Part shown: positions 18,259-27,462 of the stretch, in pieces
How positions within the stretch are numbered: the stretch's first letter is position 1
How the letters are laid out: each line of letters opens with the position of its first letter
NCBI RefSeq assembly: GCF_902859805.1
Contig: NZ_CADIKC010000017.1
Span: 1 to 64,000, forward strand
Length of the DNA stretch: 64,000 nucleotides
Origin: Paraburkholderia sediminicola
GTDB lineage: Bacteria > Pseudomonadota > Gammaproteobacteria > Burkholderiales > Burkholderiaceae
Reading direction: 5' to 3'
The notes under the pieces: generated by a model
Told to the model about the DNA's origin: nothing
Database searches by the model: none
The model's input: the letters and a program-made list of their open reading frames with translations, nothing else
Made by a program: the position numbers and the translations under genes

Positions 18259-19710
18259 TTGAAGCTACAGTGTGCGAGTCTTTTTGAACAATCGGCCTAT
18301 GTGGGCGGTGCGTGGGTCGATAGCACATCGTTACCGCGGATCCCGGTCACAAATCCGTCAACGCATGAAGTGGTCGGCTCTGTGCCCCAGGTAACCGCGG
18401 AACAGATTGACGAGGCCATCACATGCGCAAAAACAGCGTTTGGCGAATGGCGCGCGTGGAGTAGCCGCGAACGTGCCGTGGTACTGCGGGAATGGGCGCG
18501 TCTGGTTGAAACCCATCGCGACGATCTGGCTATCATTTTGTGCAGCGAACAGGGAAAGCCGCTTCACGAGGCGAGAGCAGAAGTCACACAGGCCGCCAAT
18601 TACCTCGATTGGTTCTCTGAAGAAGCGCGAAGGATTTACGGTGACAATTTGCCGGCACCTCGCCGCAACCAGCGTATCCGCGTGCTGCGACAACCGATCG
18701 GCGTATGTGGCGCGATGACAGCATGGACCTTTCCGTCGTCAATGGTAGCGAGGCGCATCGGCGCGGCCCTGGCTGCCGGTTGCACAGTCGTACATCATCC
18801 TGACTCACAGACCCCATTCTCAGCGCTGGCGCTATGTGTGCTCGGCGAAAGCGCGGGTCTACCACGCGGCGTGTTGTCAGTTTTGACGGGAGATGATGAA
18901 TCCGTCAGGACCGCGTTGGTCTCGGATGCGAGAGTGCGGAAAGTGTCCTTTACCGGGTCGATCGATGACGGAAAGAGATTGATGGGGTTAAGCTCGACCA
19001 CCATCAAAAAGGTGTCGCTTGAGCTAGGCGCGAACTGCCCGTTCATTGTATTCAACGATGCGGACATTGAACTGGCGGTCAAAGGAGCCATCGATGCACG
19101 CTTCCGGCATTCGGGGCAAGCTGCCATGTGCGCAAATCGGTTCCTTGTTCATGCGGACGTGTACGAAGCCTTTGTCGCCCGACTCGTTGCGAAGGTCTCG
19201 ACCCTCAAGCTGGGCGACGGCATGGTGGAGGGAGTGCAGATTGGACCGCTGATCAGTGACACGGCGGTTGCACGGCTCGAGATCCTGGTGGACGACGCGG
19301 TGCATGCAGGAGCAACCGTAGTCGCCGGTGGCTCGCGCCTCACCGTGGGGTCTAACTTCTTCCGACCGACAATTCTCACTGATGTCCATCCCGAGATGGG
19401 GGTTTGTGGAGATGAGATCCTCGGACCTGTCGCCAGCGTGCTTCGATTCAAGGAAGATGACGAGGCCATTACCCTTGCAAACGCGACGCGGACGGGCCTC
19501 GCTGCGTACTTTTACACAACGGACATCAGCCGCTCCTTCAGGGTCATGGAGGCACTTGAATGCGGTGTGGTGGGGATCAATGACAGTCTCGTTTTTAACG
19601 AGGTCGCGCCTTTCGGCGGAATCAAGGAGTCAGGAATTGGTCGAGAGGGAGCCCATTCAGGGATCGAGGAATACCTGGAACCGAAATACGTCTGCTTTGG
19701 AAATCTCTGA
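18259..19710 (+). CDS. Aldehyde dehydrogenase paralogue lacking catalytic residues (probable pseudoenzyme)
   Basis: Full-length paralogue (about 483 residues) of the ALDH at 14496, collinear throughout. The catalytic Cys is Ala (GQAAMCANR, residue 289, codon 19123-19125), the oxyanion Asn is Thr (AWTFP, residue 157), and the cofactor Lys is His (VVHHPD, residue 180); only the Glu in LELGAN remains. The reading frame has no stop, so it has either diverged recently or been kept for a non-catalytic role. The start is TTG 18259 with GAGGAG just upstream; a GTG at 18253 is the alternative. Followed by the citF fragment of the same duplication. Confidence 0.85.
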   Translation: MKLQCASLFEQSAYVGGAWVDSTSLPRIPVTNPSTHEVVGSVPQVTAEQIDEAITCAKTAFGEWRAWSSRERAVVLREWARLVETHRDDLAIILCSEQGKPLHEARAEVTQAANYLDWFSEEARRIYGDNLPAPRRNQRIRVLRQPIGVCGAMTAWTFPSSMVARRIGAALAAGCTVVHHPDSQTPFSALALCVLGESAGLPRGVLSVLTGDDESVRTALVSDARVRKVSFTGSIDDGKRLMGLSSTTIKKVSLELGANCPFIVFNDADIELAVKGAIDARFRHSGQAAMCANRFLVHADVYEAFVARLVAKVSTLKLGDGMVEGVQIGPLISDTAVARLEILVDDAVHAGATVVAGGSRLTVGSNFFRPTILTDVHPEMGVCGDEILGPVASVLRFKEDDEAITLANATRTGLAAYFYTTDISRSFRVMEALECGVVGINDSLVFNEVAPFGGIKESGIGREGAHSGIEEYLEPKYVCFGNL

Positions 19711-19739
19711 GCAGCGCTTTTTGACTTTCAAGCCTGGTA

Positions 19740-20111
19740 GAGCACCGCGACCAGCCCATAGACGCGCGGGCGTCGTTGCCACATCCAGACGGCGGTGAAC
19801 GAGCGAAGCCGTATTGCGGAACATGCCAAACATGCCCTTGACAAGATTGCCGAACCCACGCTGCTCACTGAAGTCACTCTCGTCGGCCAATGGGTTGATC
19901 GCAAGCATCGGCGGATTCCCACCCAGCACCCGGTCTACGGATGCCCCACCATCGTCGACCAGCCCGGTCTTCTCGCGAATCTTCGCGGCAACGCTCTTCG
20001 TCGCTTCGAGAACCGCGTGGAAGTCGTGGAAGTAATTGTCCGCGACCAGTTCTGAACGGCAGAATGGCAGGACGTGGGCGTGCACGCCGCGCGCGGCAAG
20101 GTCGGCACGCA
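19740..20111 (-). pseudogene. Fragment of a TIGR02391-family hypothetical protein gene
   Basis: On the minus strand the frame reads RSELVADNYFHDFHAVLEATK, then AINPLADESDFSEQRGFGNL and VKGMFGMFRNTASLVHRRLD. This matches my recollection of the TIGR02391 (Ymh) family, in which FRNP is followed by AHAPKI; here that segment is missing between FRNT and SLVHRRLD, so there is an internal deletion, and the N-terminus is absent. It abuts the citF remnant and replaces its 5' part. A leftover of an insertion and rearrangement, not a working gene. Confidence 0.65.
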
Positions 20112-20590
20112 GGTGACAGACACCTGGTACCCTACCCTACCGTGCCTGACGCGCCGACATTACGCAGGATCTGGTCGATTTTGCGGTCGCCGTCGATTCG
20201 ATAGGCGACGCTGCGCAGATCATTTCGGGAACAACAAGAGTCACTGACGATCCCGTCGGGCTGGAAATTGCGGCCACGACGGCGAGAGTGATCGACGCAG
20301 CGTATCTGCTGATAGACGGTTTCTCGTTTCAGACTGGGGCTCGCGGCATCTCACTCACGGTTGCGAAATTTGTAGGCGACCGGATGCAGTCCCCTAGAGT
20401 AAAGGGTGGCTTCGCCGTGGGTGGTGTAACAGCAATGACCGTCCAGATGTTGCGGGCGGGGCTCTTTAACTGCATTTTCGACGTCCAGTGTTTCGATCTT
20501 GAGGCGATCCGTTCGTATCGCGAAAACGCCAACCACAGATGCATGTCGGCGTCGCATTATTCCAATCCGTGGAATTGCGCGACAGTGACT
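20112..20590 (+). pseudogene. Truncated citF duplicate
   Basis: Clear similarity to the central part of the CitF-like protein at 16032: from the VTDHLVPYP region, with a frameshift near 20125, through SIGDAAQIISGTTRVTDDPVG, DGFSFQTGARGISLTVAKFV and FDLEAIRSYRENANH to NPWN at about 20575. The N-terminal 200 or so residues and the C-terminus are missing. It follows the ALDH paralogue, so the ALDH-citF gene pair was duplicated as a unit and this copy has decayed. Confidence 0.88.
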
Positions 20591-21242
20591 CGGCCCTTGC
20601 GTTACCGGTGCACTGCGGTCCGCGACGTCCTCAGGACTCCGACGGATGTGCATTTCGCAACGGGCTCTACCGCGAGTCGCAATGGCAGATGCGCTCATAT
20701 ACCCAGCTTTTCACAAGAAACGCGCTACCTAGTCGTTTCCGTCATTCCGGTCTCCGCGACGACAACGTCCGTTCTCGAGGTGCTCCGCAGCCATACAATG
20801 TAATCGAACGCCAGCGCCAAGGTGTCGCTCGAAGCGCTGGGAAAGCCACCGGACGTCACTGCCCGGCGGATTGAGCATTCGTTACTATCGAAGGTTGAGG
20901 CCCCGCCGACGGGCGCGGTACCAGTGATGGCGGGTGAAACCGCCGGCACGGCGAGCCTGCGCCGGACCGCCTCGTGTCCGTGCTCACCGCGCTGTCGCAT
21001 TAACGAACAGCCTCAAAGCGACCGCCCGTTGCTGCCCTCTCACAACCGGCTCTTGAGCACGCGGTAGGCGTAGGGTTTGTCCCGAGGGCCCCGGACCATA
21101 AAAGTATCAAAGCGGAGCGTTTCTATACCAGTGATGTACGGGGATTATGGCTATTGTTATGTTCATCGGGCTGGATGAATCGGAGATACGCGAAGCGAAG
21201 CCGGCCTCAACCACTCCATGACGAAAGCAACGAGCGGCAAAT
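20591..21242. other. Decayed sequence after the citF fragment
   Basis: About 650 bp without a credible gene. A short minus-strand stretch near 20730-20790 reads TDVVVAETGM, faintly like VDVVVTEAGL of CitF, and could be an inverted scrap of the same gene, but the match is too short to rely on. Confidence 0.35.
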
Positions 21243-21989
21243 ATGACAAACAGTGGACTGCAAGATTTCGCTGGGAAATCCGTTCTGGTTACGGGCGCCA
21301 GCAAAGGCATCGGTCGAACCATTGCCAAGATGCTGGCGGCACGTGGTGCGACCGTTTCTGCGATGGGACGCTCGTTCGAAGACCTTGAATCGTTGCGCGC
21401 TGAAATCGGTGGATTCAGCCTGCTGGTTGATTTGGAGGACTTGGCGGCAACCCGAGCCGCAGCCGAGGCGGCAATGCCTGTCGACTATCTGGTGAACTGC
21501 GCGGGCATGAACATCCTGGAACCCTGCCTTGACGTACCGGTCGAGACATTCAGTCGTGTGCTGACGATCAACACCCTCGCTCCCGTCGTTCTGGCGCAAG
21601 CGTACGCACGCGATCGCATCAGCCGAGGTCTGCCGGGCGCGATCGTGAACGTGTCCAGCGATGCCGCGTTCATGGGCATCCGGGATCATCTGTCCTATTG
21701 CGCGTCCAAGGCAGCGCTGGACGCCATCACGCGGGTTTTGGCAGTGGAACTCGGGACAAACGGCATTCGCGTCAACAGCGTCAACCCGCATGTCACGATG
21801 ACGGACATGGGCCGCATGGCATGGAGCGCGCCGGAGAAGGCTAACCCGCGCCTAAGCCGATTGCCACTGGGCCGCTTTCTCGAAACGGAAGAAGTCGCCC
21901 AGGTCGTAATCTTCATGCTGACCAACGGCGCCCAGATGATGACCGGCCAGAGCCTGCGCGTCGACGGTGGATACAGCGTAACGGGATAG
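21243..21989 (+). CDS. SDR family oxidoreductase, L-xylulose reductase (DCXR)-like
   Basis: 248 residues. Classical SDR: nucleotide motif VTGASKGIGR, NCAG, catalytic Ser (VNVSSDAAF), YCASK and the DGGYSVTG C-terminus. The opening FAGKSVLVTGASKGIGR resembles the DCXR/carbonyl reductase branch, which interconverts ketopentoses and pentitols. It is followed 86 bp downstream by a ribitol-dehydrogenase-like gene and then a sugar ABC transporter, so a role in polyol oxidation or reduction is likely. The exact substrate is not visible. Confidence 0.85.
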   Translation: MTNSGLQDFAGKSVLVTGASKGIGRTIAKMLAARGATVSAMGRSFEDLESLRAEIGGFSLLVDLEDLAATRAAAEAAMPVDYLVNCAGMNILEPCLDVPVETFSRVLTINTLAPVVLAQAYARDRISRGLPGAIVNVSSDAAFMGIRDHLSYCASKAALDAITRVLAVELGTNGIRVNSVNPHVTMTDMGRMAWSAPEKANPRLSRLPLGRFLETEEVAQVVIFMLTNGAQMMTGQSLRVDGGYSVTG

Positions 21990-22075
21990 CCGAGGATCGC
22001 TTCGGCGGCATCCTGAAAGGCTAATCGAGCGATTAGGTATCTGAATGGATGAACAACCAAGAAGGATTAGACAGC

Positions 22076-22804
22076 ATGGCAAAAGAACTAGAAGGCAAGG
22101 TCGCCGTGGTGACTGGAGCTGCGTCGGGCATTGGCCTGGCCAGTACCGGGGCGCTGCTGGCAGCCGGCGCTCGAGTGGTGCTCGTCGACCGCGATGACGC
22201 AGCACTGGCGGCAATCTGCAGCGAACGCGGCGACGCAGCGATTCCGCTGGTAATCGATCTGCTCGACCCGAAGGCCTGCGCGACGCTTGCACCGCGCGTC
22301 CTGGAGATGGCGGGGCAGATCGACATCCTTCACGCCAATGCAGGCTCTTACGTCGGCGGCGATCTGGTCGATGCCGACACGGCAGCGATTGACCGGATGC
22401 TGAACCTGAACGTCAACGTCGTGATGAAGAATGTTCACGACGTTTTGCCGCACATGATCGGAAGGCAGACCGGCGATATTATCGTGACGAGTTCCCTGGC
22501 TGCCCACTTTCCGACGCCATGGGAGCCGGTCTATGCGTCGTCCAAATGGGCGATCAACTGCTTTGTTCAGACGGTGCGGCGCCAGGTCTTCAAACACGGA
22601 ATCCGCGTGGGTTCCGTCTCGCCCGGGCCCGTCATTAGCGCACTGCTCGCCGACTGGCCGGAGGAGAAGCTGAGAGAGGCCAAGGAATCGGGCAGCCTGA
22701 TCGAGGCCAGCGAAGTGGCCGAGGTGATGATGTTCATGCTGACGCGGCAACGCGGCATGACCATTCGCGACGTGGTCATGATGCCAACCAATTTCGACCT
22801 CTAG
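22076..22804 (+). CDS. rbtD: SDR family ribitol 2-dehydrogenase-like protein
   Basis: 242 residues. Motifs VTGAASGIG, HANAG, SSLAAHFPTPWEPVYASSK with the catalytic Ser, Tyr and Lys. The pattern HANAGSYVGG, WEPVYASSKWA, RRQVFKHGIRVG and PGPVISALLADWP closely follows Klebsiella ribitol dehydrogenase, which oxidises ribitol to D-ribulose with NAD. AAGGA is well placed before the ATG at 22076; an earlier ATG at 22049 is less likely. The first step of a pentitol route; no pentulokinase gene is visible in the window. Confidence 0.85.
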   Translation: MAKELEGKVAVVTGAASGIGLASTGALLAAGARVVLVDRDDAALAAICSERGDAAIPLVIDLLDPKACATLAPRVLEMAGQIDILHANAGSYVGGDLVDADTAAIDRMLNLNVNVVMKNVHDVLPHMIGRQTGDIIVTSSLAAHFPTPWEPVYASSKWAINCFVQTVRRQVFKHGIRVGSVSPGPVISALLADWPEEKLREAKESGSLIEASEVAEVMMFMLTRQRGMTIRDVVMMPTNFDL

Positions 22805-22905
22805 GGAAATCTCGTATCGGTTCGCCTTCGGATCGCAAGGAGTCACGTACGGAAGAGCCAGAATTGTCGACTGCGTTTTATTAATAAGTAGTTAAGGAGA
22901 CAAAC

Positions 22906-23871
22906 ATGCATATTTTGAAACTCGGCGCTTTGACGCTTGCAGCGAGCTTTGCCATGTCGGCTGCGGCGCAGGGTCTGCCCAAGCTCGCCGATAAACCCAC
23001 ATACAAAGTTGGTTTTGCACAGACCGAAAACAACAATCCGTGGCGTATCGCCGAGACCAAGTCCATGAAGGATGCGGCGACCGCCTGCCATTGGAACCTG
23101 GTCTATACAGACGCCGCCAGCTCTGCTTCCAAGCAGGTGGACGACGTGCAAAGCATGATCGCGCAGAAAGTGGACGTGATCGTGCTCGCACCGCGCGAGG
23201 AGAAGCCGCTCATCCCGGCCGTGATGAAGGCCAAGAGGGCCGGCATTCCCGTGATTCTGATTGATCGCAACGTCGACCAGTCGGTGGCCGCCGCCGGCCG
23301 CGACTACGTGACCTTCATCGGCTCCGACTTCGTCGACCAGGGCCGCCGCGCGGGTGAGTGGCTGGTCAAGACCACCGGCGGCAAAGGCACGATCATCGAG
23401 CTCGAAGGCACTACCGGCTCCAGCCCAGCGAACGACCGCAAGAAGGGCTTCGACGACGTGATCAAGCGACAAACCGGCATGAAGATCGTCGCCTCACAAA
23501 GTGGCGACTTCTCACGTGACAAGGGGCGCCAGGTGATGCAGACGCTATTGCAGGCGCATCCCGACGCGACCGCGGTCTACGCTCACAACGACGAGATGGC
23601 CATCGGCGCCATCGCAGCTCTGGAAGCCGCTGGCAAGAAGCCGGGGAAGGACGTGACCGTCGTGTCAATCGACGGCACCCGGGACGCCCTGAACGCAATC
23701 GCCGCCGGCAAGATGGGCGCCACGGTGCAGTCGAGCCCCTTCTTCGGTCCGGTGACCTGCGAGACCATCAAGAGCTACGCCAAGGGCGAGAAGATCCCGG
23801 CCTGGGTCAAGGTTTCCGACAAGTTCTACGACAAGTCGAATGCCCAGGCCAGTATGGCCGACGGCTACTGA
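22906..23871 (+). CDS. Sugar ABC transporter substrate-binding protein (ribose/RbsB type)
   Basis: 321 residues with a signal peptide (ALTLAASFAMSAAAQG) and cleavage near residue 23. The mature part is a periplasmic binding protein type I fold: YKVGFAQTENNNPWRIAE, DVIVLAPREEKPLIPAVMKAK, DRNVD and AVYAHNDEMAIGA, as in RbsB-like proteins. Periplasmic receptor for the ABC importer encoded next. The neighbouring dehydrogenases suggest a pentitol or pentose ligand. A purine-rich site (TTAAGGAGAC) precedes the ATG. Confidence 0.93.
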   Translation: MHILKLGALTLAASFAMSAAAQGLPKLADKPTYKVGFAQTENNNPWRIAETKSMKDAATACHWNLVYTDAASSASKQVDDVQSMIAQKVDVIVLAPREEKPLIPAVMKAKRAGIPVILIDRNVDQSVAAAGRDYVTFIGSDFVDQGRRAGEWLVKTTGGKGTIIELEGTTGSSPANDRKKGFDDVIKRQTGMKIVASQSGDFSRDKGRQVMQTLLQAHPDATAVYAHNDEMAIGAIAALEAAGKKPGKDVTVVSIDGTRDALNAIAAGKMGATVQSSPFFGPVTCETIKSYAKGEKIPAWVKVSDKFYDKSNAQASMADGY

Positions 23872-23885
23872 GTCGGGAGGAGGTG

Positions 23886-25388
23886 ATGACCCTCGACTCT
23901 TCCCCGCTCTTGTCGATGCAAGGCATCAACAAGAGTTTCGGTGGCGTCGCTGTATTGCGCGGCGCGCGGCTTGAGATCGGCAAAGGTGAAGTGCATGCGC
24001 TGATCGGACAGAACGGCGCCGGCAAGTCGACGCTGATCAAGATCCTGACAGGCGCCTATTCACGCGATGCCGGCAGCATCGTGTTCGCAGGCCATCCGGT
24101 CGAGTTCAAGGCGCCGATTGAGGCACAGAACGGCGGCATCTCCACCATTTACCAGGAACTGAACCTGATACCGCTGCGTTCCGTGGCGGAGAATATCTTC
24201 GCCGGCCGCGAGCCCAAGCGTTTAGGAATTATCGATTGGAGACGGGTAAATGCCGAATCGGAGCGGCTCCTTGAGTCCTTCGGCATCCGGGTAGACGTGC
24301 GGCGGCCGCTTCACAGCTGCAACACCGCCACCCAGCAGATGGTCGCCATCGCGCGAGCCGTCAGCACCCAGGCCAAGCTGGTGATCATGGACGAGCCAAC
24401 CTCATCGCTCGACAAGGCCGAAGTCGACACGCTGTTCGGCGTGATCCGCAAGCTGCAGTCCGATGGCGTCGCCGTGCTCTTCGTGAGCCACAAGCTCGAT
24501 GAACTTTATGCCGTCTGCCAGCGTATCACCGTGATGCGCGACGGTCAGACGGTGGCCGAACGCGAGCTCGCGAGCTTCGACAAGCTGGCGCTAGTCCAAA
24601 CCATGCTCGGGCGCGAGCTGTCCACGCTTCAGGCGGTGCGGCATACGGGCATCGAGCATCCAGGGCCGGACGCTTTGACTGTGATCGGACTCAAGAGCGG
24701 GTTCCGTGTGGAGGACGCGAGCCTGGCTGTACGGCGCGGCGAAATCCTGGGGCTGGCGGGGCTGCTCGGTTCGGGCCGCACTGAACTTGCCCGATGCATC
24801 TTCGGCGCCGACCGCGTCGATTCTGGCGAACTCAAGTTCGATGGCAAGGTGGTGTCGCTCGCTGGCCCTGCGGACGCCATCGCACGTGGCGTTGCCTATC
24901 TGTCGGAAGACCGAAAGTTCGAGGGCATCATTCCGGACCTCTCGGTACGGGAGAACCTTACGCTGGTGCTGCTACCTTCGCTGGCGCGCTGGGGCATCGT
25001 TGACCACGCCGCGCAGACAGCGATCACGCTTCGTTTCATCGAGCGCCTAGGCATCCGCTGCTCGAGTCCTGAGCAACCAATTCGCGAGTTGTCGGGCGGC
25101 AACCAGCAGAAGGTCCTGCTGGCGCGCTGGCTGGCCACCAATATCGGACTGCTGTTGCTGGACGAGCCAACACGCGGCATCGACATCGGCGCCAAGGCCG
25201 AGATACTCACCCTTATCCAGGAGCTCGCGCGCGAGGGTCTGTCAGTGCTGGTAATCGCGAGCGAGCTAGAGGAACTAGTCGCCTCAAGCGACCGTATCGT
25301 CGTTCTGCGCGACGGTCGGACCGTCAGCGAACTACGCGGCGATGCGATCTCTGAATCCAACGTCATGAAGGCAATGGCTCATGGCTAA
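23886..25388 (+). CDS. Sugar ABC transporter ATP-binding protein (RbsA type, two ATPase domains)
   Basis: 500 residues with two ABC domains. First domain: Walker A GQNGAGKST, Walker B LVIMDEPTSSLD. Second domain: degenerate Walker A GLLGSGRTE, signature LSGGNQQK, Walker B LLLLDEPTRGIDIG. This is the standard carbohydrate-uptake (CUT2) arrangement. GGAGGAGG lies immediately upstream; GTG at 23883 is a possible earlier start. It overlaps the first permease gene by 8 bases, so translation is coupled. It energises import at the inner membrane. Confidence 0.95.
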   Translation: MTLDSSPLLSMQGINKSFGGVAVLRGARLEIGKGEVHALIGQNGAGKSTLIKILTGAYSRDAGSIVFAGHPVEFKAPIEAQNGGISTIYQELNLIPLRSVAENIFAGREPKRLGIIDWRRVNAESERLLESFGIRVDVRRPLHSCNTATQQMVAIARAVSTQAKLVIMDEPTSSLDKAEVDTLFGVIRKLQSDGVAVLFVSHKLDELYAVCQRITVMRDGQTVAERELASFDKLALVQTMLGRELSTLQAVRHTGIEHPGPDALTVIGLKSGFRVEDASLAVRRGEILGLAGLLGSGRTELARCIFGADRVDSGELKFDGKVVSLAGPADAIARGVAYLSEDRKFEGIIPDLSVRENLTLVLLPSLARWGIVDHAAQTAITLRFIERLGIRCSSPEQPIRELSGGNQQKVLLARWLATNIGLLLLDEPTRGIDIGAKAEILTLIQELAREGLSVLVIASELEELVASSDRIVVLRDGRTVSELRGDAISESNVMKAMAHG

Positions 25389-26361
25389 ATTAGCCCCGAC
25401 ACTCAACGCGCGCAGCCCCGCCAAGTGGTTCCATTCGCTACGCAGTTCCGGCGCAGCCATCGCGCTAGTCGCGTTACTGGTCTTCAACGTGATCTTCACC
25501 CGCGAGTTCCTGACGCTACAAACGCTGAACGTCAACTTGACGCAGATCGCGCCGATCATGATCGTCGCCGTCGGCATGGCGTTGGTCGTCGCTACCGGCG
25601 GTATAGACCTTTCGGTGGGATCGACCGCGGCATTCGCCGGCACGCTGGCGGCCGTACTCTTGAGCCAGAACTCCGGACCTCTTGCCAATCCGACAATCGC
25701 ATTGTTATGCGCGCTGGTCCTGCCGATCGTGGCTGCGGCGTTGCTGGGCAGCATCAATGGCATGCTAATCGCGCGGCTACGCGTCCAGCCTATTGTGGCG
25801 ACGCTCATCCTTTTCATAGCGGGACGCGGCTTCGCGGAGATGTTGACCGACTCGAACCTGAGGAGTTTCACCAATAGTTCGTTCTCTCACCTCGGCGGCA
25901 ACTTCCTGGGCGTGCCAGTACAGGGAGTGCTGATGGTGGTTGTCGTGGCCGTGGTTGCATGGGTTATGCGCAAGACCGTGTATGCGCGCTGGGTTCTCGC
26001 AACCGGTGGCAACGAACGCGCGGCCGTGCTGGCCGGCATTCAGGCGCACCGCGTCAAACTCGCGATGTATGTCATCTGCGGTGGCTTGGCCGGTATCGCC
26101 GGGCTTCTCAATGTGGCGATCAATTCTGCGGCCGACCCGGCCAAGATCGGGCTCGGCATCGAGCTCGATGCGATCGCGGCTGTAGCCGTCGGAGGCACGC
26201 CCTTGATGGGTGGGAGCGCCCGCATCGTCGGCACCATGATCGGTGCCTTGGCGATCCAGTTGCTTCAATACACGCTGCTCGCCCACGGCATCCAAGATGA
26301 ATGGGCGCTCATCGTCAAGGCCGCGATCGTTCTCGCCGCCGTCTACCTGCAGCGCCGTTGA
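25381..26361 (+). CDS. Sugar ABC transporter permease (RbsC type)
   Basis: 326 residues, hydrophobic with about ten membrane segments. GGIDLSVGSTAAFAGTLAA is the conserved RbsC signature, and AVGGTPLMGGSARIVGT follows near the C-terminus. It overlaps the ATPase gene and is followed 17 bp later by a second permease. Two separate permeases suggest a heterodimeric channel. Confidence 0.93.
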   Translation: MAKLAPTLNARSPAKWFHSLRSSGAAIALVALLVFNVIFTREFLTLQTLNVNLTQIAPIMIVAVGMALVVATGGIDLSVGSTAAFAGTLAAVLLSQNSGPLANPTIALLCALVLPIVAAALLGSINGMLIARLRVQPIVATLILFIAGRGFAEMLTDSNLRSFTNSSFSHLGGNFLGVPVQGVLMVVVVAVVAWVMRKTVYARWVLATGGNERAAVLAGIQAHRVKLAMYVICGGLAGIAGLLNVAINSAADPAKIGLGIELDAIAAVAVGGTPLMGGSARIVGTMIGALAIQLLQYTLLAHGIQDEWALIVKAAIVLAAVYLQRR

Positions 26362-26378
26362 GCGCATCGGCATATCTC

Positions 26379-27377
26379 ATGAAAACCTCTTCACCTTCCG
26401 ATGCCCCGCGCCCCGGCCATTCGTCAGTCGCAGCGTTGCTGCAGAGCCAGGGTGCCCTGATCGCGCTTGTTTCGATATTACTGTTCGGCGCGCTGCGCTA
26501 CGACAATTTCATCGGCTGGCAGAACGTGTCAGACGTGCTGTCGAACAGCTCCAAGTTCGGCTTGATCGCAGTCGGCATGGCCTTCGTCATCATGTCCGGC
26601 GGCATCGACCTATCGGTTGGTACGGTGGCCGTCCTGTCAAGCGTGCTCGCGGCGCGCTACTCCAACTACGGTATCGCACCAGGCATCGCGGCGGGCATTG
26701 TAGTCGGACTTCTCGCCGGTCTGGTCAACGGCGTCCTGATCGCGCGTTTCAGATTGATGCCCTTCATTGTTACCTTGTGCACTTACATTGCGGCGCGCGG
26801 GCTGGCGCTGATCATCTCGGATCGTCAAACTGTCTCGATCTCCTACGAGCACGGTTTCGACACCGTCGGGCAAGGGGACTTCCTCGCCTTGCCGATTCCG
26901 CTCTGGATCGCAGCCGCCATTGTGTTGGCCGGTGCGCTATTGCTGCGCTATGCCCGCTTCGGTCGCGCGGTGCTCGCAGTGGGCGGCAATGAAGAGGCTG
27001 CGCGACTGATGGGACTGCCGGTGGTAAAGGTGAAGATCGGTGTCTATGTTATTTCAGGTGCGCTCGCTGGCTTGGCCGGAGTCATCGTCGCTTCGCAGAC
27101 CTCGGGCAGTCCCACCGAAGGCGTAGGCTGGGAACTGATCGCCATCGCTTCTGTCGTCGTCGGCGGCACTTTGCTGACCGGAGGCCAAGGCTCGGTGCTG
27201 AACACAGTCACTGGCGTGCTACTGCTGTCGGTCATCCTGAACCTGATTAATTTTGAGAATGGCTACACGGGTGGTGCACACCTCACCTTGGGGTCGTATT
27301 GGCAAACTATCGCGCGCGGCCTTTTTCTGCTCGCCGTCATCCTTCTTCAATCACGGCTTGCGAGACGATCGCCTTGA
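26379..27377 (+). CDS. Second sugar ABC transporter permease (RbsC type)
   Basis: About 332 residues, starting MKTSSPSDAP at 26379. GGIDLSVGTVAVLSSVLAA and VVGGTLLTGGQGSVLNT are the permease signatures. Distinct from the preceding permease but in the same family. Last gene of the polyol operon; its stop lies 85 bp from the stop of the convergent AraC gene. Confidence 0.93.
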   Translation: MKTSSPSDAPRPGHSSVAALLQSQGALIALVSILLFGALRYDNFIGWQNVSDVLSNSSKFGLIAVGMAFVIMSGGIDLSVGTVAVLSSVLAARYSNYGIAPGIAAGIVVGLLAGLVNGVLIARFRLMPFIVTLCTYIAARGLALIISDRQTVSISYEHGFDTVGQGDFLALPIPLWIAAAIVLAGALLLRYARFGRAVLAVGGNEEAARLMGLPVVKVKIGVYVISGALAGLAGVIVASQTSGSPTEGVGWELIAIASVVVGGTLLTGGQGSVLNTVTGVLLLSVILNLINFENGYTGGAHLTLGSYWQTIARGLFLLAVILLQSRLARRSP

Positions 27378-27462
27378 AGATTGCGCGCGTCGCGCACCAG
27401 ACCGCGCGCTGAACATCGGCCGGCTCGACGGCGTGACTACAGCCGGCGATCGCTCTAAGTTC

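Noticed and set aside
20725..20800. Inverted scrap of the citF C-terminus on the minus strand
   Set aside because: Similarity is limited to about ten residues (TDVVVAETGM against VDVVVTEAGL) and may be chance.
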